A program made the position numbers and the translations under genes. Positions 54,012-64,000 of a DNA stretch of 64,000 nucleotides are shown piece by piece; position 1 is the first letter of the stretch, and each line of letters begins with the position of its first letter. Location of the stretch: NCBI GenBank assembly GCA_024180945.1, contig JAKSGN010000002.1, positions 3,472,001-3,536,000 on the forward strand. Reading direction: 5' to 3'. The notes below the pieces were generated by a model. It did not search any database. It worked only from the letters and a program-made list of their open reading frames with translations, and had not been told where the DNA came from. Source of the DNA: Macrophomina tecta. Its lineage: Eukaryota > Ascomycota > Dothideomycetes > Botryosphaeriales > Botryosphaeriaceae.

Positions 54012-55527
54012 ATGGACGCGTTCGTTTCGCGGAAAAAACGGCGGACTTCACACCAAAATGAAGAGCGAGAGCACGCCAGCGCGGCACCCGGAGAAGAGGA
54101 GGAATCCACAGATATTAAGCTCGCTCTGCTCGCCTCGCTGCATCCGGAAGTTGATCACCAATTTCTCCTCGAACTCTTACTGGACGCTGAAGGATCTGTG
54201 GAGAAGGCATCAGAAGCTTTGACAGAGCAGCGCCAAAACGACTGGCCACGGAGGAAGCCTATGACAGTCGGATACCAGTCTTCTCTTTCCAGGTTCAGAG
54301 TTTCCAATAGCGACGCAGACTATGCAAACGGGACAGCGAGCAAGAGGCTCCTATCGAAGAAGGGAAAGACTTTGCATTTGTATTCTCCAGAAGATATCGA
54401 GAACAACACGCCATGCTCCATCATCCACAACTTCTTACCCGCCGATGAAGCAGAAGCTTTACTGAATGAAATGCTTGGCGAGTCTCCCACCTACGGACGA
54501 GACACTTTCAAGCTTTTTGATAAAGTCGTCGAAAGCCCACACAGCGTGTGTTTCTATGTCGACAGTTGGAATGAGGTAGTACGTCAAAAAACGGATTACA
54601 TATACAACGGTAGTCGGATAACAGTAGGTAAATCCCAACCCGTCGCGAGTGTGTTAAGGTTGACATCCATGCAGGATATACGACGCACCCTCCCGGAAAT
54701 GGAGAAAGCCAAACATAAAGTTCGAAAGACCGTCAACTGTGAGATCAAGAGACGGATTGAGCAGTTCCAGGCCGGTGTCAAACTCAAGTACCAGTCCCCT
54801 CACGAATGGGTTCCCAATGCATCTTTCGTCAACTGCTACGACGGTGGAGCCGAAAGGTATGGTTGCTCTCAACGTTCTCAACCTGACACTCGCTGATATC
54901 ATTCAAGCGTAGGATACCACTCCGACCAACTAACGTATATCGGCCCACGTGCCATCATCGGCAGCCTGAGCCTAGGCGTAGCCCGCGAATTCCGCGTCCG
55001 CAAGGTCTTGCCGCGCGACTACTCGTCCACCAATGATGACACCCACCGCGCCGATGTCGAAGGCCAGATAGCAATCCATCTGCCGCACAACTCGCTGCTA
55101 GTGATGCACGCCTCCATGCAAGAGGAATGGAAGCACAGCATCGCGCCGGCCACGGCGATCGATCCGCATCCACTGGCAGGGAACAAGAGGATTAATATCA
55201 CCTACCGCTATTACAAGGAGAGTCTGCATCCGCGGTATACGCCGAAGTGTAAGTGTGGTGTACCGACGGTGCTGAGGTGTGTGCAGAGGAAGAAGGAGAA
55301 TAGGGGAAGGTATATGTGGATGTGCCATACTAGTTATACGCCAGGTCAGAAAGGGTAATTATTCCCGCAGCTCCATCTTTCCGTATGTTCTGACATCCAT
55401 TTGCAGGTGTTCTTTCTTTCAATGGGCTGAGTTCGATGATGATGGTGAACCGCCGTGGGCCAAAAAGGTGGCAAAAGAGAAGCAAGAAGTCAAGGCAGCA
55501 GACGAAGGACAAGTTGTGGAAGAATAA
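54012..55527 (+). CDS. AlkB-like 2OG-Fe(II) dioxygenase with CUE-like and GRF zinc-finger domains
   Basis: Exons 54012-54856, 54908-55354 and 55407-55527 give 470 residues. After a basic start (MDAFVSRKKRR), residues about 35-75 resemble a CUE/UBA ubiquitin-binding bundle (LALLASLHPEVDHQFLLELL). The AlkB core spans about 140-400: ISHNF-like CSIIHNFLPADEAEALLNEM, the NCYDGGAE strand, iron ligands H286-x-D288 in GYHSDQLTYIG, the distal His358 in EEWKHS, and the 2-oxoglutarate-binding RINITYRYY. A GRF zinc finger follows at the C-terminus (CKCGVP, CVQRKKENRGRYMWMC, CSFFQW). Such enzymes oxidatively remove alkyl groups from DNA or RNA bases in the nucleus. Domain order matches a fungal ALKBH2/3-like group. 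All catalytic residues are present. Confidence 0.9.
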
Positions 55528-55694
55528 ACACTATTGAAGTATGCGTAGACTTGAGGTGGCTTCGCATCATAAGGCTAACTCGACATCAAGTTGCCGCTCG
55601 CTTATACCCGAGGGACTTGTGGTCCCTCTTTTACTTAAACACCGTAATTGTCCGCTAATTTTCACATGACACACCCGTTCTTGCTTATAGGTCT

Positions 55695-58216
55695 TCACAC
55701 ATTTCCCCTCTCCCTCACAATCGCCCTCGCCCGCTGCCTCTCCGCACGATCCAGCACCCAGTTGAAGCTCATAACGCCCTCATCAGCCTCCGCCTCAATC
55801 TCCGCCCACTCATCCTCCTCCATATTCATGACCATCGTCAACTGCGTGCAGCGCTGGAACGCATCCCTCAGCGCGTACCTACCACCTGCCGCAACGGCTG
55901 CGGAAACGATGCCAGCGACATCACGCTCCAGACGCACAGCGCCGAACTCGTTGACGCGGCCGTAATAAGCCCAGATACGCTTCTCCAGCGCCTTGCTCAA
56001 ATACGATACGCTCACAGCCAGCAGGCGCTCAAAATTGCGGTCCGTTAGGATCCGCTTGATCGGGCGCGTCAACGCCGACCACGCACGATCAAAGCGGGCG
56101 CGGACGAGGTCGTCAGCAGCGTTTGCCAGCTCGCCCGCATTCGTGTTTGTCGAAGCGAGCGTGGGGTCCTGGGCAGCGGCCTCGTCGGCGCGCTGTTTCA
56201 GCGTCTCGAGCTCGTCGGGCGTGATGGTGTAGTTGATGTCGCGGAAGGCGTCGGTGAAGACGGTGCGCATGCGTGGCTTCATGATCTGGTCGAGGGCGGC
56301 TCTAATGCCGTCGGAGATGAGTTCGGTCGTCTTGGCTTCGAAGCTGTGCTCCATGGCCTTCAGTGAGTTCTCAACAAAGACGGCGTCGTGCCCAAAGGGG
56401 AACTCGTCGGCAAGAGCGTTGTGGGCAGCGACGACGGCGGCGTCGCCGTTGGCCGCGGCGTTGCTCGATTGATTGCTGCCGATGTGGGATTCGACGATTC
56501 GCTTGATGTAGTCGTTGGCGACGTCGAGGTTGTTTAGGAGGACGAAGAAGGCAATGATTGTGTCCTCTGGAGGCATGCCGCCTTGGATGGCGGCTTTGGG
56601 GAAGACATCGTCCCGCATCTTCCGCTGGATCATGCCCACAAAATCTGACCCCAAGACCCGGCCGATGGTTGGTACGACATTGGACACCACCCCGCGCTGT
56701 GATGTGCTTATTGAGCGTTGGAGGACCTGGTTTACAATATACATCACGTCGTCGACTGCCGAGGTGACGAAAGGAGGGCTGGCGCCCAAGGGCTTGTTTG
56801 GGTTCAGGGTAAGATCCGCTGGCGATTCGTCCAGCTGGAAAGCCTTTTCCACCGACCGGCGAAAGAAGAAAGTGGCCATGATGTTGTATGGTTCTAGCAA
56901 GTGGCCATTCACCTTCTTGGCGAGGTTACTGGATGAAAGGAAGTCGGGCATGGTCAATGGGACGGTGTCGGTGCCATCAGGGAACTCGGGTTCAGGCTAC
57001 AAGTTCTCAGTTGGAATTGAAACTTCGTCACTTCATTGCATTTACTTACGGTTGTCTTTGTGGCGAGGAATCTAGTGTACAGAGACCATTTCCGAAGCAT
57101 CACTGCCGTCTCACCAAGAAGGCCATCGACTTCCTTCATGTCTACACCTTCATCCTCGCTTGCACGGCCGGTGAGCCTGTCTCTTTGAGCGGGAGAGCCG
57201 GAGCGAGGAGTACCTCCACTCGGGGCTGGCAGGAAGCTTCGGACAAGGAAAGAAAAGGCGTATGATTTGATGTCGGTCAACTTTCTGTCGATATTACGCT
57301 CATCTCGCCAGGTGTCCAGGATGATGCCACCCTGAACATCAGCCTCCATCTGGAGGCGCTCTATTACTTTGCCCATCATGCCGGATCCGTAGTGACGCTC
57401 GACAACCGGCTCGTGGCCACCTACAATTTGAGCAATGTGCTCAAACAGCTTGGTCAAAGCATTTGCGTAGAAGAAATTCTCCCTGCTCGCGACGGCGGTA
57501 TTGAGATTGGTGCGTGCTCTTGACGAGACGCCATGGCAGACATAGCGACCATAGGCATCCAAGCCGACGTCAGACCTACCGATCAGGGGGAAGAGCTTGA
57601 AAAATCGCGTGACGGCGGTGCCATCCCCTTCCTTTGCAGCCTTCTCAAACTCACGCAAGAACAGGCCACACAGCGACTCGGCGGCATTCTCCAGGGTGAC
57701 GCGCGGCGGATCGGGCACCTCGGCAGTGGGCACAATTTCCTCAGCGAAGCTGCCGTTGACAACGTCGGGCGGGATTTTGGAGGCACGATTGAGGTAGCTG
57801 GCAGCCGTCTCCCAATCCTGCGGTGCGCCCATGGAGCCGTGCACGCCGAGCACACAAGCTTTGAGCTCGGCGACCTGCTCGACGACCTCCAGGGTGGCCT
57901 TCACATTCGACTGCTCATTGTCGAGGCGCTTCACGGCGCTCGAGATGCGATTGGCGGTGGCGGCGGCGTCGGAGAGCATGCCATTGCTGATAGCGCGGGT
58001 GTTGACGACCTGGGTGCCGAGGTGTGCGCGGAGGAGATCGAGGCGGCCGAGCTCGCGGGAGAGGTCCTCCTGCGACGCGATCAAGTCGTTGAGGCGGGCG
58101 GTGACGTGGGCTTCCTGCTGGTTCAGGTGAGCGAGCGTGGCCTGGATCTCGGCGACGGAGGCAGCCCTGTAGATGTCATGGTGGTGCTGGCCGGGGCCGG
58201 GGAGGTGGTCGTTCAT
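55695..58216 (-). CDS. COG4: Conserved oligomeric Golgi complex subunit 4
   Basis: Exons 58216-57050 and 56996-55695 give 822 residues. The N-terminal coiled coil (ASVAEIQATLAHLNQQEAHV, then DLSRELGRLDLLRAHLG) and the central VTRFFKLFPLIGRSDVGLDA are COG4 signatures. VMYIVNQVLQRSISTSQRG and the C-terminal SFNWVLDRAERQRARAI support this. COG4 belongs to lobe A of the COG tether, which captures vesicles recycling glycosylation enzymes within the Golgi. The single 53-base intron begins GTAAGT. Codons upstream of 58216 in the same frame are Arg/Ala-rich and not conserved, so the ATG before NDHLPGPG is preferred. Confidence 0.88.
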
Positions 58217-58943
58217 GGCGGCAACACGGTTGCTGTGGGGAAGCAAGCGCGGCAGGCCAGGTGTTGTGCTGGCTGAAGGGCCCTGCCCTGCTCGACCCCG
58301 GACCCTGCCTCGCGCATCATCGCGGGCTCTGCAGGCAAGCAAGCAAGGCCGCCCGGCTCGCCGGCACCCTGCCTGTCCTCTGCACACTGCACCCTCCCAC
58401 CGCCTAGCTACTACAATTTCGCCTGCACATCGATCACCTTCACCTCGCGCTCCGCCCTCCTCCGCCCACCGTCCCACCACCCCTCGCGACCCAAGGGCCC
58501 ACGTCTCCCGCCTGCTGCGCCACGACGCCTCCCACCCAGCGAACCGCCGGACCGCCGTCGCCTCGAGCTCTCCGCCAGCGCCCGCCCGCCGCGCCGCACA
58601 TATCTGCTCTCGTGCCCCCATTGCTTCTAGATACCCGACCTGTCCTTCCGCCCGCTGCCTGATACCCGCTCTGGCTCGAGTCCTCCGCGTCGTCGCGCAA
58701 ATCTCACCGTCGGCCGCCGCCGTCGTCGTTGCCGCCAGCCGGAGACGAGCCGCAATACGAGCCAAACATAAACATTTGCTGAGACTCTATCTCCGCCCTA
58801 TGCCGCCGCCAACATTATAAATTCCAGCCTCCTTCGACTATTCCTTTCGAGCGTCTCACGGTCCTATCCATGCGTGGAACTATATTGTTGCACCCATAAA
58901 AGTCCTTCCCGCCGTTAAGCTTCGCCGATCCCTCGGGTCCGCC
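58217..58943. promoter_or_regulatory. Divergent intergenic region, COG4 / NIPA transporter
   Basis: 727 bases between start codons, GC-rich with pyrimidine-rich tracts on the plus strand. Frames through it on both strands are Arg/Ala/Pro-rich shadows. Confidence 0.5.
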
Positions 58944-61362
58944 ATGGATCTTGCCGGCGACGCCCTCGTGGCCGGCCACCAGCTCTATGCACGAAGCGGG
59001 GTATCCACCGGGGACGCCTCGGAAAAGCCCGCGATCTACAAGGTCATTGGCATTATCCTGGCCTTGTCCTCTGGCCTATTCATCGGCGTCTCTTTCGTGG
59101 TCAAGAAGAAGGGTCTACTGGCCGCAAACGAGAAATATAGCGAGGAAGCCGGCGAGGGTTACGGCTACCTCAAGAACTGGATGTGGTGGACGGGCATGAC
59201 CCTGATGATCATCGGCGAAGTCTGCAACTTCGTCGCATACGCCTTTGTCGATGCTATTCTGGTCACTCCCATGGGAGCCCTGGCAGTTGTGGTGACGGCG
59301 ATTTTATCTGCCATTTTCCTCAAGGAGCGCCTGAGTTTTGTTGGGAAGGTTGGATGCTTCAACTGTATCGTGGGATCGGTGGTCATTGTCATCAACGCTC
59401 CTGAGCAGTCCTCCGTCTCCACGATTCAGGACCTGCAGAAGCTCGCCATCACCCCGGGATTCCTTTCCTACACCGGTGTTATCATTCTCATTGCTCTCTT
59501 CCTAGCTGTCTGGGCAGCGCCCCGCTACGGAAAAAAGACCATGATGGTCGACATCAGCATATGCAGTCTGATCGGAGGATTGAGCGTTGTTGCAACTCAG
59601 GGGTTGGGATCTGCGATTCTTGCGCAGATCAGAGGTGTCGCGCAGTTCAACCAGTGGTTTCTCTACGTTGTCTTAGTCTTCGTTATTGCTACTCTTTTGA
59701 CCGAGATTATCTATCTCAATGTAAGTTTACAGGCAAGCCGTTGTTATTTCTGGTGGAGCACCGCTAACCTGCGACTACCAGAAAGCTCTCAATGTTTTCA
59801 ACGCTGCGCTGGTCACGCCCACGTACTATGTGTTCTTCACCAGTGCTACTATCGTCACTTCCGCCATCCTTTTCCAGGGCTTCAAGGGTACAGGAACTAC
59901 TATCTCCACGGTTGTGATGGGATTCCTGCAAATCTGCTCTGGCGTGGTTCTTCTGCAGCTGTCCAAGTCCGCAAAGGACGTGCCAGATGCCGCCGTATTC
60001 CAGGGCGACCTCGATCAGGTCCGTACAGTCGCAGAGCAAGAGGAGCCAGAGTACGAGCCCAGGGCCGATACTCTTCGCGGTGGTGCCGCAATTCTCCGTA
60101 CCTTCTCTGTCGCACGAAAGAGGAGAGAAGCTGAGGAGGCAAAGACCCTTGCTTCAGTCAGCATGGAGCCAATTGGGGAAAACGAGTCGATAGAATGGGA
60201 TGGTCTGCGCAGACGCAAGACAGTCTTAGGGCAAGGGCAATCCTCCCTCAGACGCCAGAAGACTGTACACCCTCCTTTGGGGATGTCGCACTTCCCGGAT
60301 TCCGACTCGGAACACGGACATAACAGCGACGATGATGTTCACCCTGGGTTTTTCTCCAGACTCTCATCACGTGGAAGAGCCAAGAGACGGTCCTCCCACG
60401 CCCCGTCACACTCGTCAACACATCCCGTCCCTCTGGAATCGATTGAAGTCCCCACCAAGACCGCTTCTGTATCTTCGTCACATTCACGAGGGCCACCGCC
60501 ACCTCCGAGCTCAATCATTGCCCAGGACTTCGCCGCAGATGACGCTGGACAACCTCACGTATACGGGCTCCCACCTGGTCTCCGAGTTGATGGGCATGAG
60601 GACACATCGTACCATGCGCCGCCTGGCTCGTCTTCAAGTGGCGTGCACTGGGCTCCCGGCCTCGACGAGCGCGTCAGGTCACCAGCCAGCACGCTCAGCC
60701 CTCCGCCTCCTCCTCCACACGCATCAGGTACGGCCGGCTCGGATGCTAAACGACAATTCTCCTTCACGAATGTATTCCACCCCTTCTCGCGCCCCGACTC
60801 CGCCGGCAGCGACCTTCGTCCCATGAGCGCGCGCTCCGGGCTCAGTTTCGCAAATCGTGGCCACGCCAAGCGTAAGAGCGGCGGTGTCGGTGCCAGCGAA
60901 ACTGAGGAAGAGCGCCTCGGTCTGGTCAAGGGTGATAGCCGCTTCGACAATGACAACGAGCAATCTTCGTCTCCGCATCATCTGCCCCGCATATCGGACA
61001 GCGATGATGACAACGCTTTCTACGGCCGCTATGGCTCACCGCCCACCTACTCGGACCTCAAGGACGACATCGAGGACCCGGAGCTTGGCGTGTTGAGCGA
61101 TGAGGAGCGGTGGACCGTGCCGATGCCGCAAGCCGGTGGTCCGACACCGACAAGCGCGCCGGGGCATAGCAGGAATTTGACCGGTGGCGGGCTTGCATCG
61201 GCGCCGCTCGATGTGAGGGTGCCTGTGCCGGGTGTGCCGGCGGGTGCGGCAAGCCCGAGGGGTGGCTCGGCGGGCGTGGGAAGCAGTAGGGGAGAGTATG
61301 CACATGCCAGGAGTCGGAGTGATAGTTCGGATGATTTTGAAGAGGCGATTCGGAAGTTGTAA
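58944..61362 (+). CDS. NIPA-family magnesium transporter with long disordered tail
   Basis: Exons 58944-59720 and 59782-61362 give 785 residues. The first 350 residues are the NIPA (DUF803) core with nine hydrophobic helices: IYKVIGIILALSSGLFIGVS, FVVKKKGLLAAN, EVCNFVAYAFVDAILVTPMG, LKERLSFVGKVGCFNCIVGS and the intron-split IIYLNKALNVFNAALVTPTY. These are the family hallmarks. The remaining 430 residues are a cytosolic Ser/Pro/Gly-rich tail with acidic patches and a run of seven prolines, far longer than the animal NIPA C-terminus but common in filamentous fungi. Members carry Mg2+ at plasma or endosomal membranes. The intron (59721-59781) starts GTAAGT. Confidence 0.92.
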
Positions 61363-62147
61363 GGTGAGTATATGAGTTGGCGAAAGGTTTCGTTGTTGGT
61401 TATTGAGCGGCATTGTGCAAGCGGGTTGGTTTTGGTCGAGTCGCGCAGGAGGACAATGCAACATTATGACCGTCATGAACATAGAGAGGAATAGTATCGT
61501 TCGCCTTCGGCTGTTGCCGTTGCCGCAGCAGTGTTGATATTGGTTGCTGCTGTTCACCGGCGGTTGTATGTACGAGGGTTGACGAATTGGTTCTTCCTTT
61601 CTCCTTTTCCCTTGATGCTATTTTTTTCCTCCTCCTTTTCTTTTTCTTTTTTTTTCTTCGTCACCACACATTTCTGAATGGCTTCCGCTCGGGATATAGG
61701 GATGCAACAAGGTCATGATCTTTGCAACAGATTATGGTTGTCCTTCCTTACTTTTGGTACATGTACATGACACGTTGGGAATATATTGGATGAGGAAGGG
61801 AGATTCGGAGGGTCGTCCTCTTCGGTAGGAAAACAAATACTGCTGAGCGTTCTAGATCAGGCAAATCAATGCGAAAAAGGTTCTCAAATATTTTATGGTC
61901 CGCAAGTGAGCAGAGTTGAGTGAATTTTGGAGGAAGCTACGCCTGCAAGATTATCCTGTCCCTGTCTTGATGCTTATGATGTGTCGTAGAGCGCATGCTT
62001 TTGACACCTGTGAGGAAGTCAAGTTTTTTTCCTTTTTCCTTTTTTTTTTTTTTTTTTTTTTTTTTGGATTCAGAAAAGCCTGCCATTGGCATCGAGACTC
62101 CTCTTGGGCAATGGGCGTTTGCCCGCGTGTCCCGAGTGTAGTTCAAG
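61363..62147. other. Convergent intergenic region, 0.8 kb
   Basis: The region lies between the stop codons of the NIPA gene and the coiled-coil gene. It contains T-rich tracts at 61617-61656 and a run of about 28 T at 62039-62066. No gene is supported. Confidence 0.5.
62039..62066 (+). repeat. Poly-T homopolymer tract
   Basis: A T-run of about 28 bases just downstream of the coiled-coil gene's stop codon. On the minus strand it is poly-A, so it could be a polymorphic tract or the relic of a retroposed poly-A tail. Confidence 0.7.
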
Positions 62148-63248
62148 TTAAAGGCCCTCGGGGCTAAAGTCACCGAATTTCAGATCCTTCAGCTTCATAA
62201 CTCCAACCCTGCCTTCATCTTGATCCCCAAGTCCTTCCTGCGCACTAGACCTCTGCATCACCTTGGCCGACGAACCCTGCAAGAAGCCAACCCTCTTGCC
62301 CTGCTCCTCGCGCAGCGTAGCACCAGTCTCCTTCTTGACGCACTGTTCCTCCACCTCCCTCCTCAGTTCCTCGCGTTCCTCGATGTCGAGTCCGGCCCTG
62401 CGGATCTTCTTCTTCGTCTCCTGGAGCTCCTTCTTTTTCTCCTGCAGCTGATCGATAAGACCTTCCAAGAGCTTCTCGGCCATCTTCTTCTCCGTCTCGG
62501 CAGCCTCCTGCATCTTCTCAGCAACGGCCTGCTTCTTCTCCGCCAAGCGCCTCATCGACTCGGCAGCCTCCAGCCTCGCTCGCACGACCTCCAGCTCCTT
62601 CTCCTTGCCCTCCATCTTCCAGTCGTGCTCCTCACGGTAGGCGGTCCACGTCCTAACCAAGTCCTGATAGAGCTCGTCGTCCTCTGCCTTCTCCTCGCTC
62701 AACGAATCATACATCTCCCTCTCCACAGTCGCGCGCGCCTCGGCCTCCTCCAGCGCCTTCGCCTTCCGCTGCAGCTCCCCTTCCAGCTCCCTCGCCTTCT
62801 CCCTCTCTGCGCGCAGCTCCGCGCGCGCCGTCTCGCACTCCCGGCCCTTGCCGTCCAACGCGTCGCTCAGCCGCGCCGCCGTGGCCGCCGCCCTGCGCGC
62901 CTCGGCCTCCCGTCGGCACAGCTCCGCGCTGCAGCCGGCCAGCTGGTTCTCGAGCCTCGCAACGTCCCGCGCGGTGCCGCTGAGGCCGCGGTTGCTGGCC
63001 GCCAGGTCGGCGCGCGCGTCGTCGCGCTCGCGCAGCGCGATGCGCAGCTTCTCCTCGAACTCCGTGTCCTTGGTGGCCGCCAGCAATTTGTCCGCGTTCG
63101 CGCCCGCGATACGCTGCTGGAGGGGTGTGATGGCGGGGGGTTGGTTAGAAGTAGTAGGGTTGGTGCGAGAGCTGTTGGTTGCGTTAGTGGTGGCGCCAAC
63201 GCCGCCGCCGCCGCTGCTGCCGCCGGTGAGGTTGGTGTCGTCGGACAT
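62148..63248 (-). CDS. Coiled-coil protein, unknown function
   Basis: A single exon of 366 residues. The first 45 residues are Gly/Thr/Asn-rich (GGSSGGGGVGATTNATNSS) and disordered. From about residue 50 to 330 the protein is an almost unbroken Glu/Lys/Arg/Ala heptad coiled coil (ELEGELQRKAKALEEAEARA; EKKMAEKLLEGLIDQLQEKK). The C-terminus ends KLKDLKFGDFSPEGL. No family is recognised. Because the complementary strand is also open in this repetitive, GC-rich region (Leu-rich frame 62220-63260), coding rests on the ATG context, the heptads and the coherent ends. Confidence 0.7.
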   Translation of the reverse strand: MSDDTNLTGGSSGGGGVGATTNATNSSRTNPTTSNQPPAITPLQQRIAGANADKLLAATKDTEFEEKLRIALRERDDARADLAASNRGLSGTARDVARLENQLAGCSAELCRREAEARRAAATAARLSDALDGKGRECETARAELRAEREKARELEGELQRKAKALEEAEARATVEREMYDSLSEEKAEDDELYQDLVRTWTAYREEHDWKMEGKEKELEVVRARLEAAESMRRLAEKKQAVAEKMQEAAETEKKMAEKLLEGLIDQLQEKKKELQETKKKIRRAGLDIEEREELRREVEEQCVKKETGATLREEQGKRVGFLQGSSAKVMQRSSAQEGLGDQDEGRVGVMKLKDLKFGDFSPEGL

Positions 63249-63648
63249 GGTTGCGGGTGAGCGTGCTAATTTCCGTTGTTTGGATTATTGTAGGTTGGCT
63301 AAGGAGACGTTATGGATGCGGGGCGCGCAAGTGAGAGTGAGAGAGAGAGAGAGGTGTGTTTGGGGGTGAAGTGGTGGTGTTGTGGTGTGTGGACGGAAGA
63401 AAGAACGCGGACAATATATAGCCACTGCAGCTGCCGCAAACATGGGCAATGCATGTGCCTTCCACGAGTGACCTTTGGGATTCTGGCACGTGGTCGTGTA
63501 TATGAGAAATGACTAAGGCGAACATCGGCGGAGTATACGGTGACTGATGCGGAGTGCCGGTGGCCTGCCAGCTCTGGACGGCACTGTGAATTGGGTTCCG
63601 GCGTGTGCCGATTGCTTCACATGTGACTAGCAGCATATTGATTCTTAC
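63249..63648. other. Intergenic, 0.4 kb, upstream of the coiled-coil gene
   Basis: Contains GAGAGA repeats (63335-63355) and GT-rich sequence on the plus strand. It probably includes the promoter of the coiled-coil gene. No gene is supported. Confidence 0.4.
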
Positions 63649-64000
63649 CTAATGATAGAGCTGGATTGGAGAGCTTCTGCACAGCGCCAATCGGCTCGAT
63701 GGAGGTGTATTACTTCCACGACGGAACGCTAAAGCATTCACCCCGGGGAATAAATCCACTAACGGTTCCAGAACATTGAAATCCGGTCCAGCGCGTATTA
63801 TAGGCGTGATGTAAAACGTTACAGTCGCTTCCGCTGTGACCATGAAGTACTTATCACATGTCTGACTGGTCTTTTGCCCGCCACCACTACCGACCCCGCC
63901 CAATAGAATGCCGCTGAAAACATCATACTCGCACCCCACACCATCTCGCCACATGCAAGGTGCGCATTGCTTAGCTAGCCCTAGTCGAGCAGCCCATGAT
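63649..64000 (-). CDS. Partial open frame running off the right edge, unknown
   Basis: On the minus strand one frame is open from the window edge to a stop at 63649 (about 117 codons). It contains a Cys-rich portion (LGLAKQCAPCMWRDGVGCEY), then FSGILLGGVGSGGG and AEATVTFYITPIIRAGPDFN, which looks protein-like. The last 25 codons are less convincing, and a GTAATA donor-like site near 63712 could end the exon. Family unknown; the 5' end is outside the window. Confidence 0.33.
   Translation of the reverse strand, partial: SWAARLGLAKQCAPCMWRDGVGCEYDVFSGILLGGVGSGGGQKTSQTCDKYFMVTAEATVTFYITPIIRAGPDFNVLEPLVDLFPGVNALAFRRGSNTPPSSRLALCRSSPIQLYH

Noticed and set aside
56954..58765. N-terminal extension of COG4 upstream of 58216
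   Set aside because: The upstream codons are Arg/Ala-rich and non-conserved; the conserved protein begins at the ATG at 58216.
62220..63260. 346-codon Leu-rich plus-strand frame opposite the coiled-coil gene
   Set aside because: It is the antisense image of Glu/Lys heptads (CTC/CTT codons); the minus strand has the coherent start, heptads and end.
1..64000. Possible secondary-metabolite cluster around the monooxygenase and permease
   Set aside because: No synthase, cytochrome P450 or pathway regulator is nearby; flanking genes are housekeeping.

Overview
The window is genomic DNA of a filamentous ascomycete (Pezizomycotina). Most genes carry short GT-AG introns of about 45-100 bases with visible branch points (CTGAC/CTAAC-like), and a HET-domain protein, a DIM-2-type cytosine methyltransferase and a fungal DUF7580 protein are all present. 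The class cannot be fixed from sequence alone; Dothideomycetes is possible. Exon boundaries below were worked out by hand from splice signals and reading-frame continuity, and almost all give frame-consistent joined CDSs.

Layout. 1-4.4 kb: the 3' end of a GPI-anchored GH128-like glycosidase, then an FHS-type sugar permease. 4.4-15.7 kb: an accessory, immunity-like island. It holds a large coiled-coil protein with a STAND/NLR-type fungal N-terminus, then a HET-domain protein with an N-terminal fungal module and C2H2 fingers, which is divergently paired with a DUF7580 protein. 17.4-19.7 kb: a TRP-like flavin-carrier (Flc) membrane protein. 19.7-24.3 kb: the largest gene-free stretch, with homopolymer tracts. 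24.3-28.1 kb: a DIM-2-like DNA methyltransferase. 29-35.1 kb: the tri-snRNP splicing factor Prp1/Prp6 and a bifunctional pseudouridine-5'-phosphate glycosidase/pseudouridine kinase. 35.6-43.3 kb: oligosaccharyltransferase subunit OST1, an APC-family (GABA-type) permease and a Baeyer-Villiger monooxygenase. 45.2-64 kb: a PXA-PX-nexin C sorting nexin, a RING-like/ankyrin protein, a hotdog thioesterase, an HSL-type hydrolase, the peroxisomal receptor PEX7, a CUE-AlkB-GRF dioxygenase, the Golgi tether subunit COG4, a NIPA-type Mg2+ transporter, a coiled-coil protein and an open frame running off the right edge.

Most of the window is conserved housekeeping genes (splicing, N-glycosylation, Golgi and peroxisome trafficking). 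Many start as divergent pairs sharing a few hundred bases of promoter: HET/DUF7580, pseudouridine gene/OST1, nexin/RING-ankyrin, PEX7/AlkB and COG4/NIPA. The most interesting parts are the immunity-like island, the splice junction between the two pseudouridine enzymes (intron retention would release a free glycosidase), and the two in-frame, stop-free introns in the splicing-factor gene itself. No CRISPR arrays, rRNA, convincing tRNA genes or intact transposons were seen.
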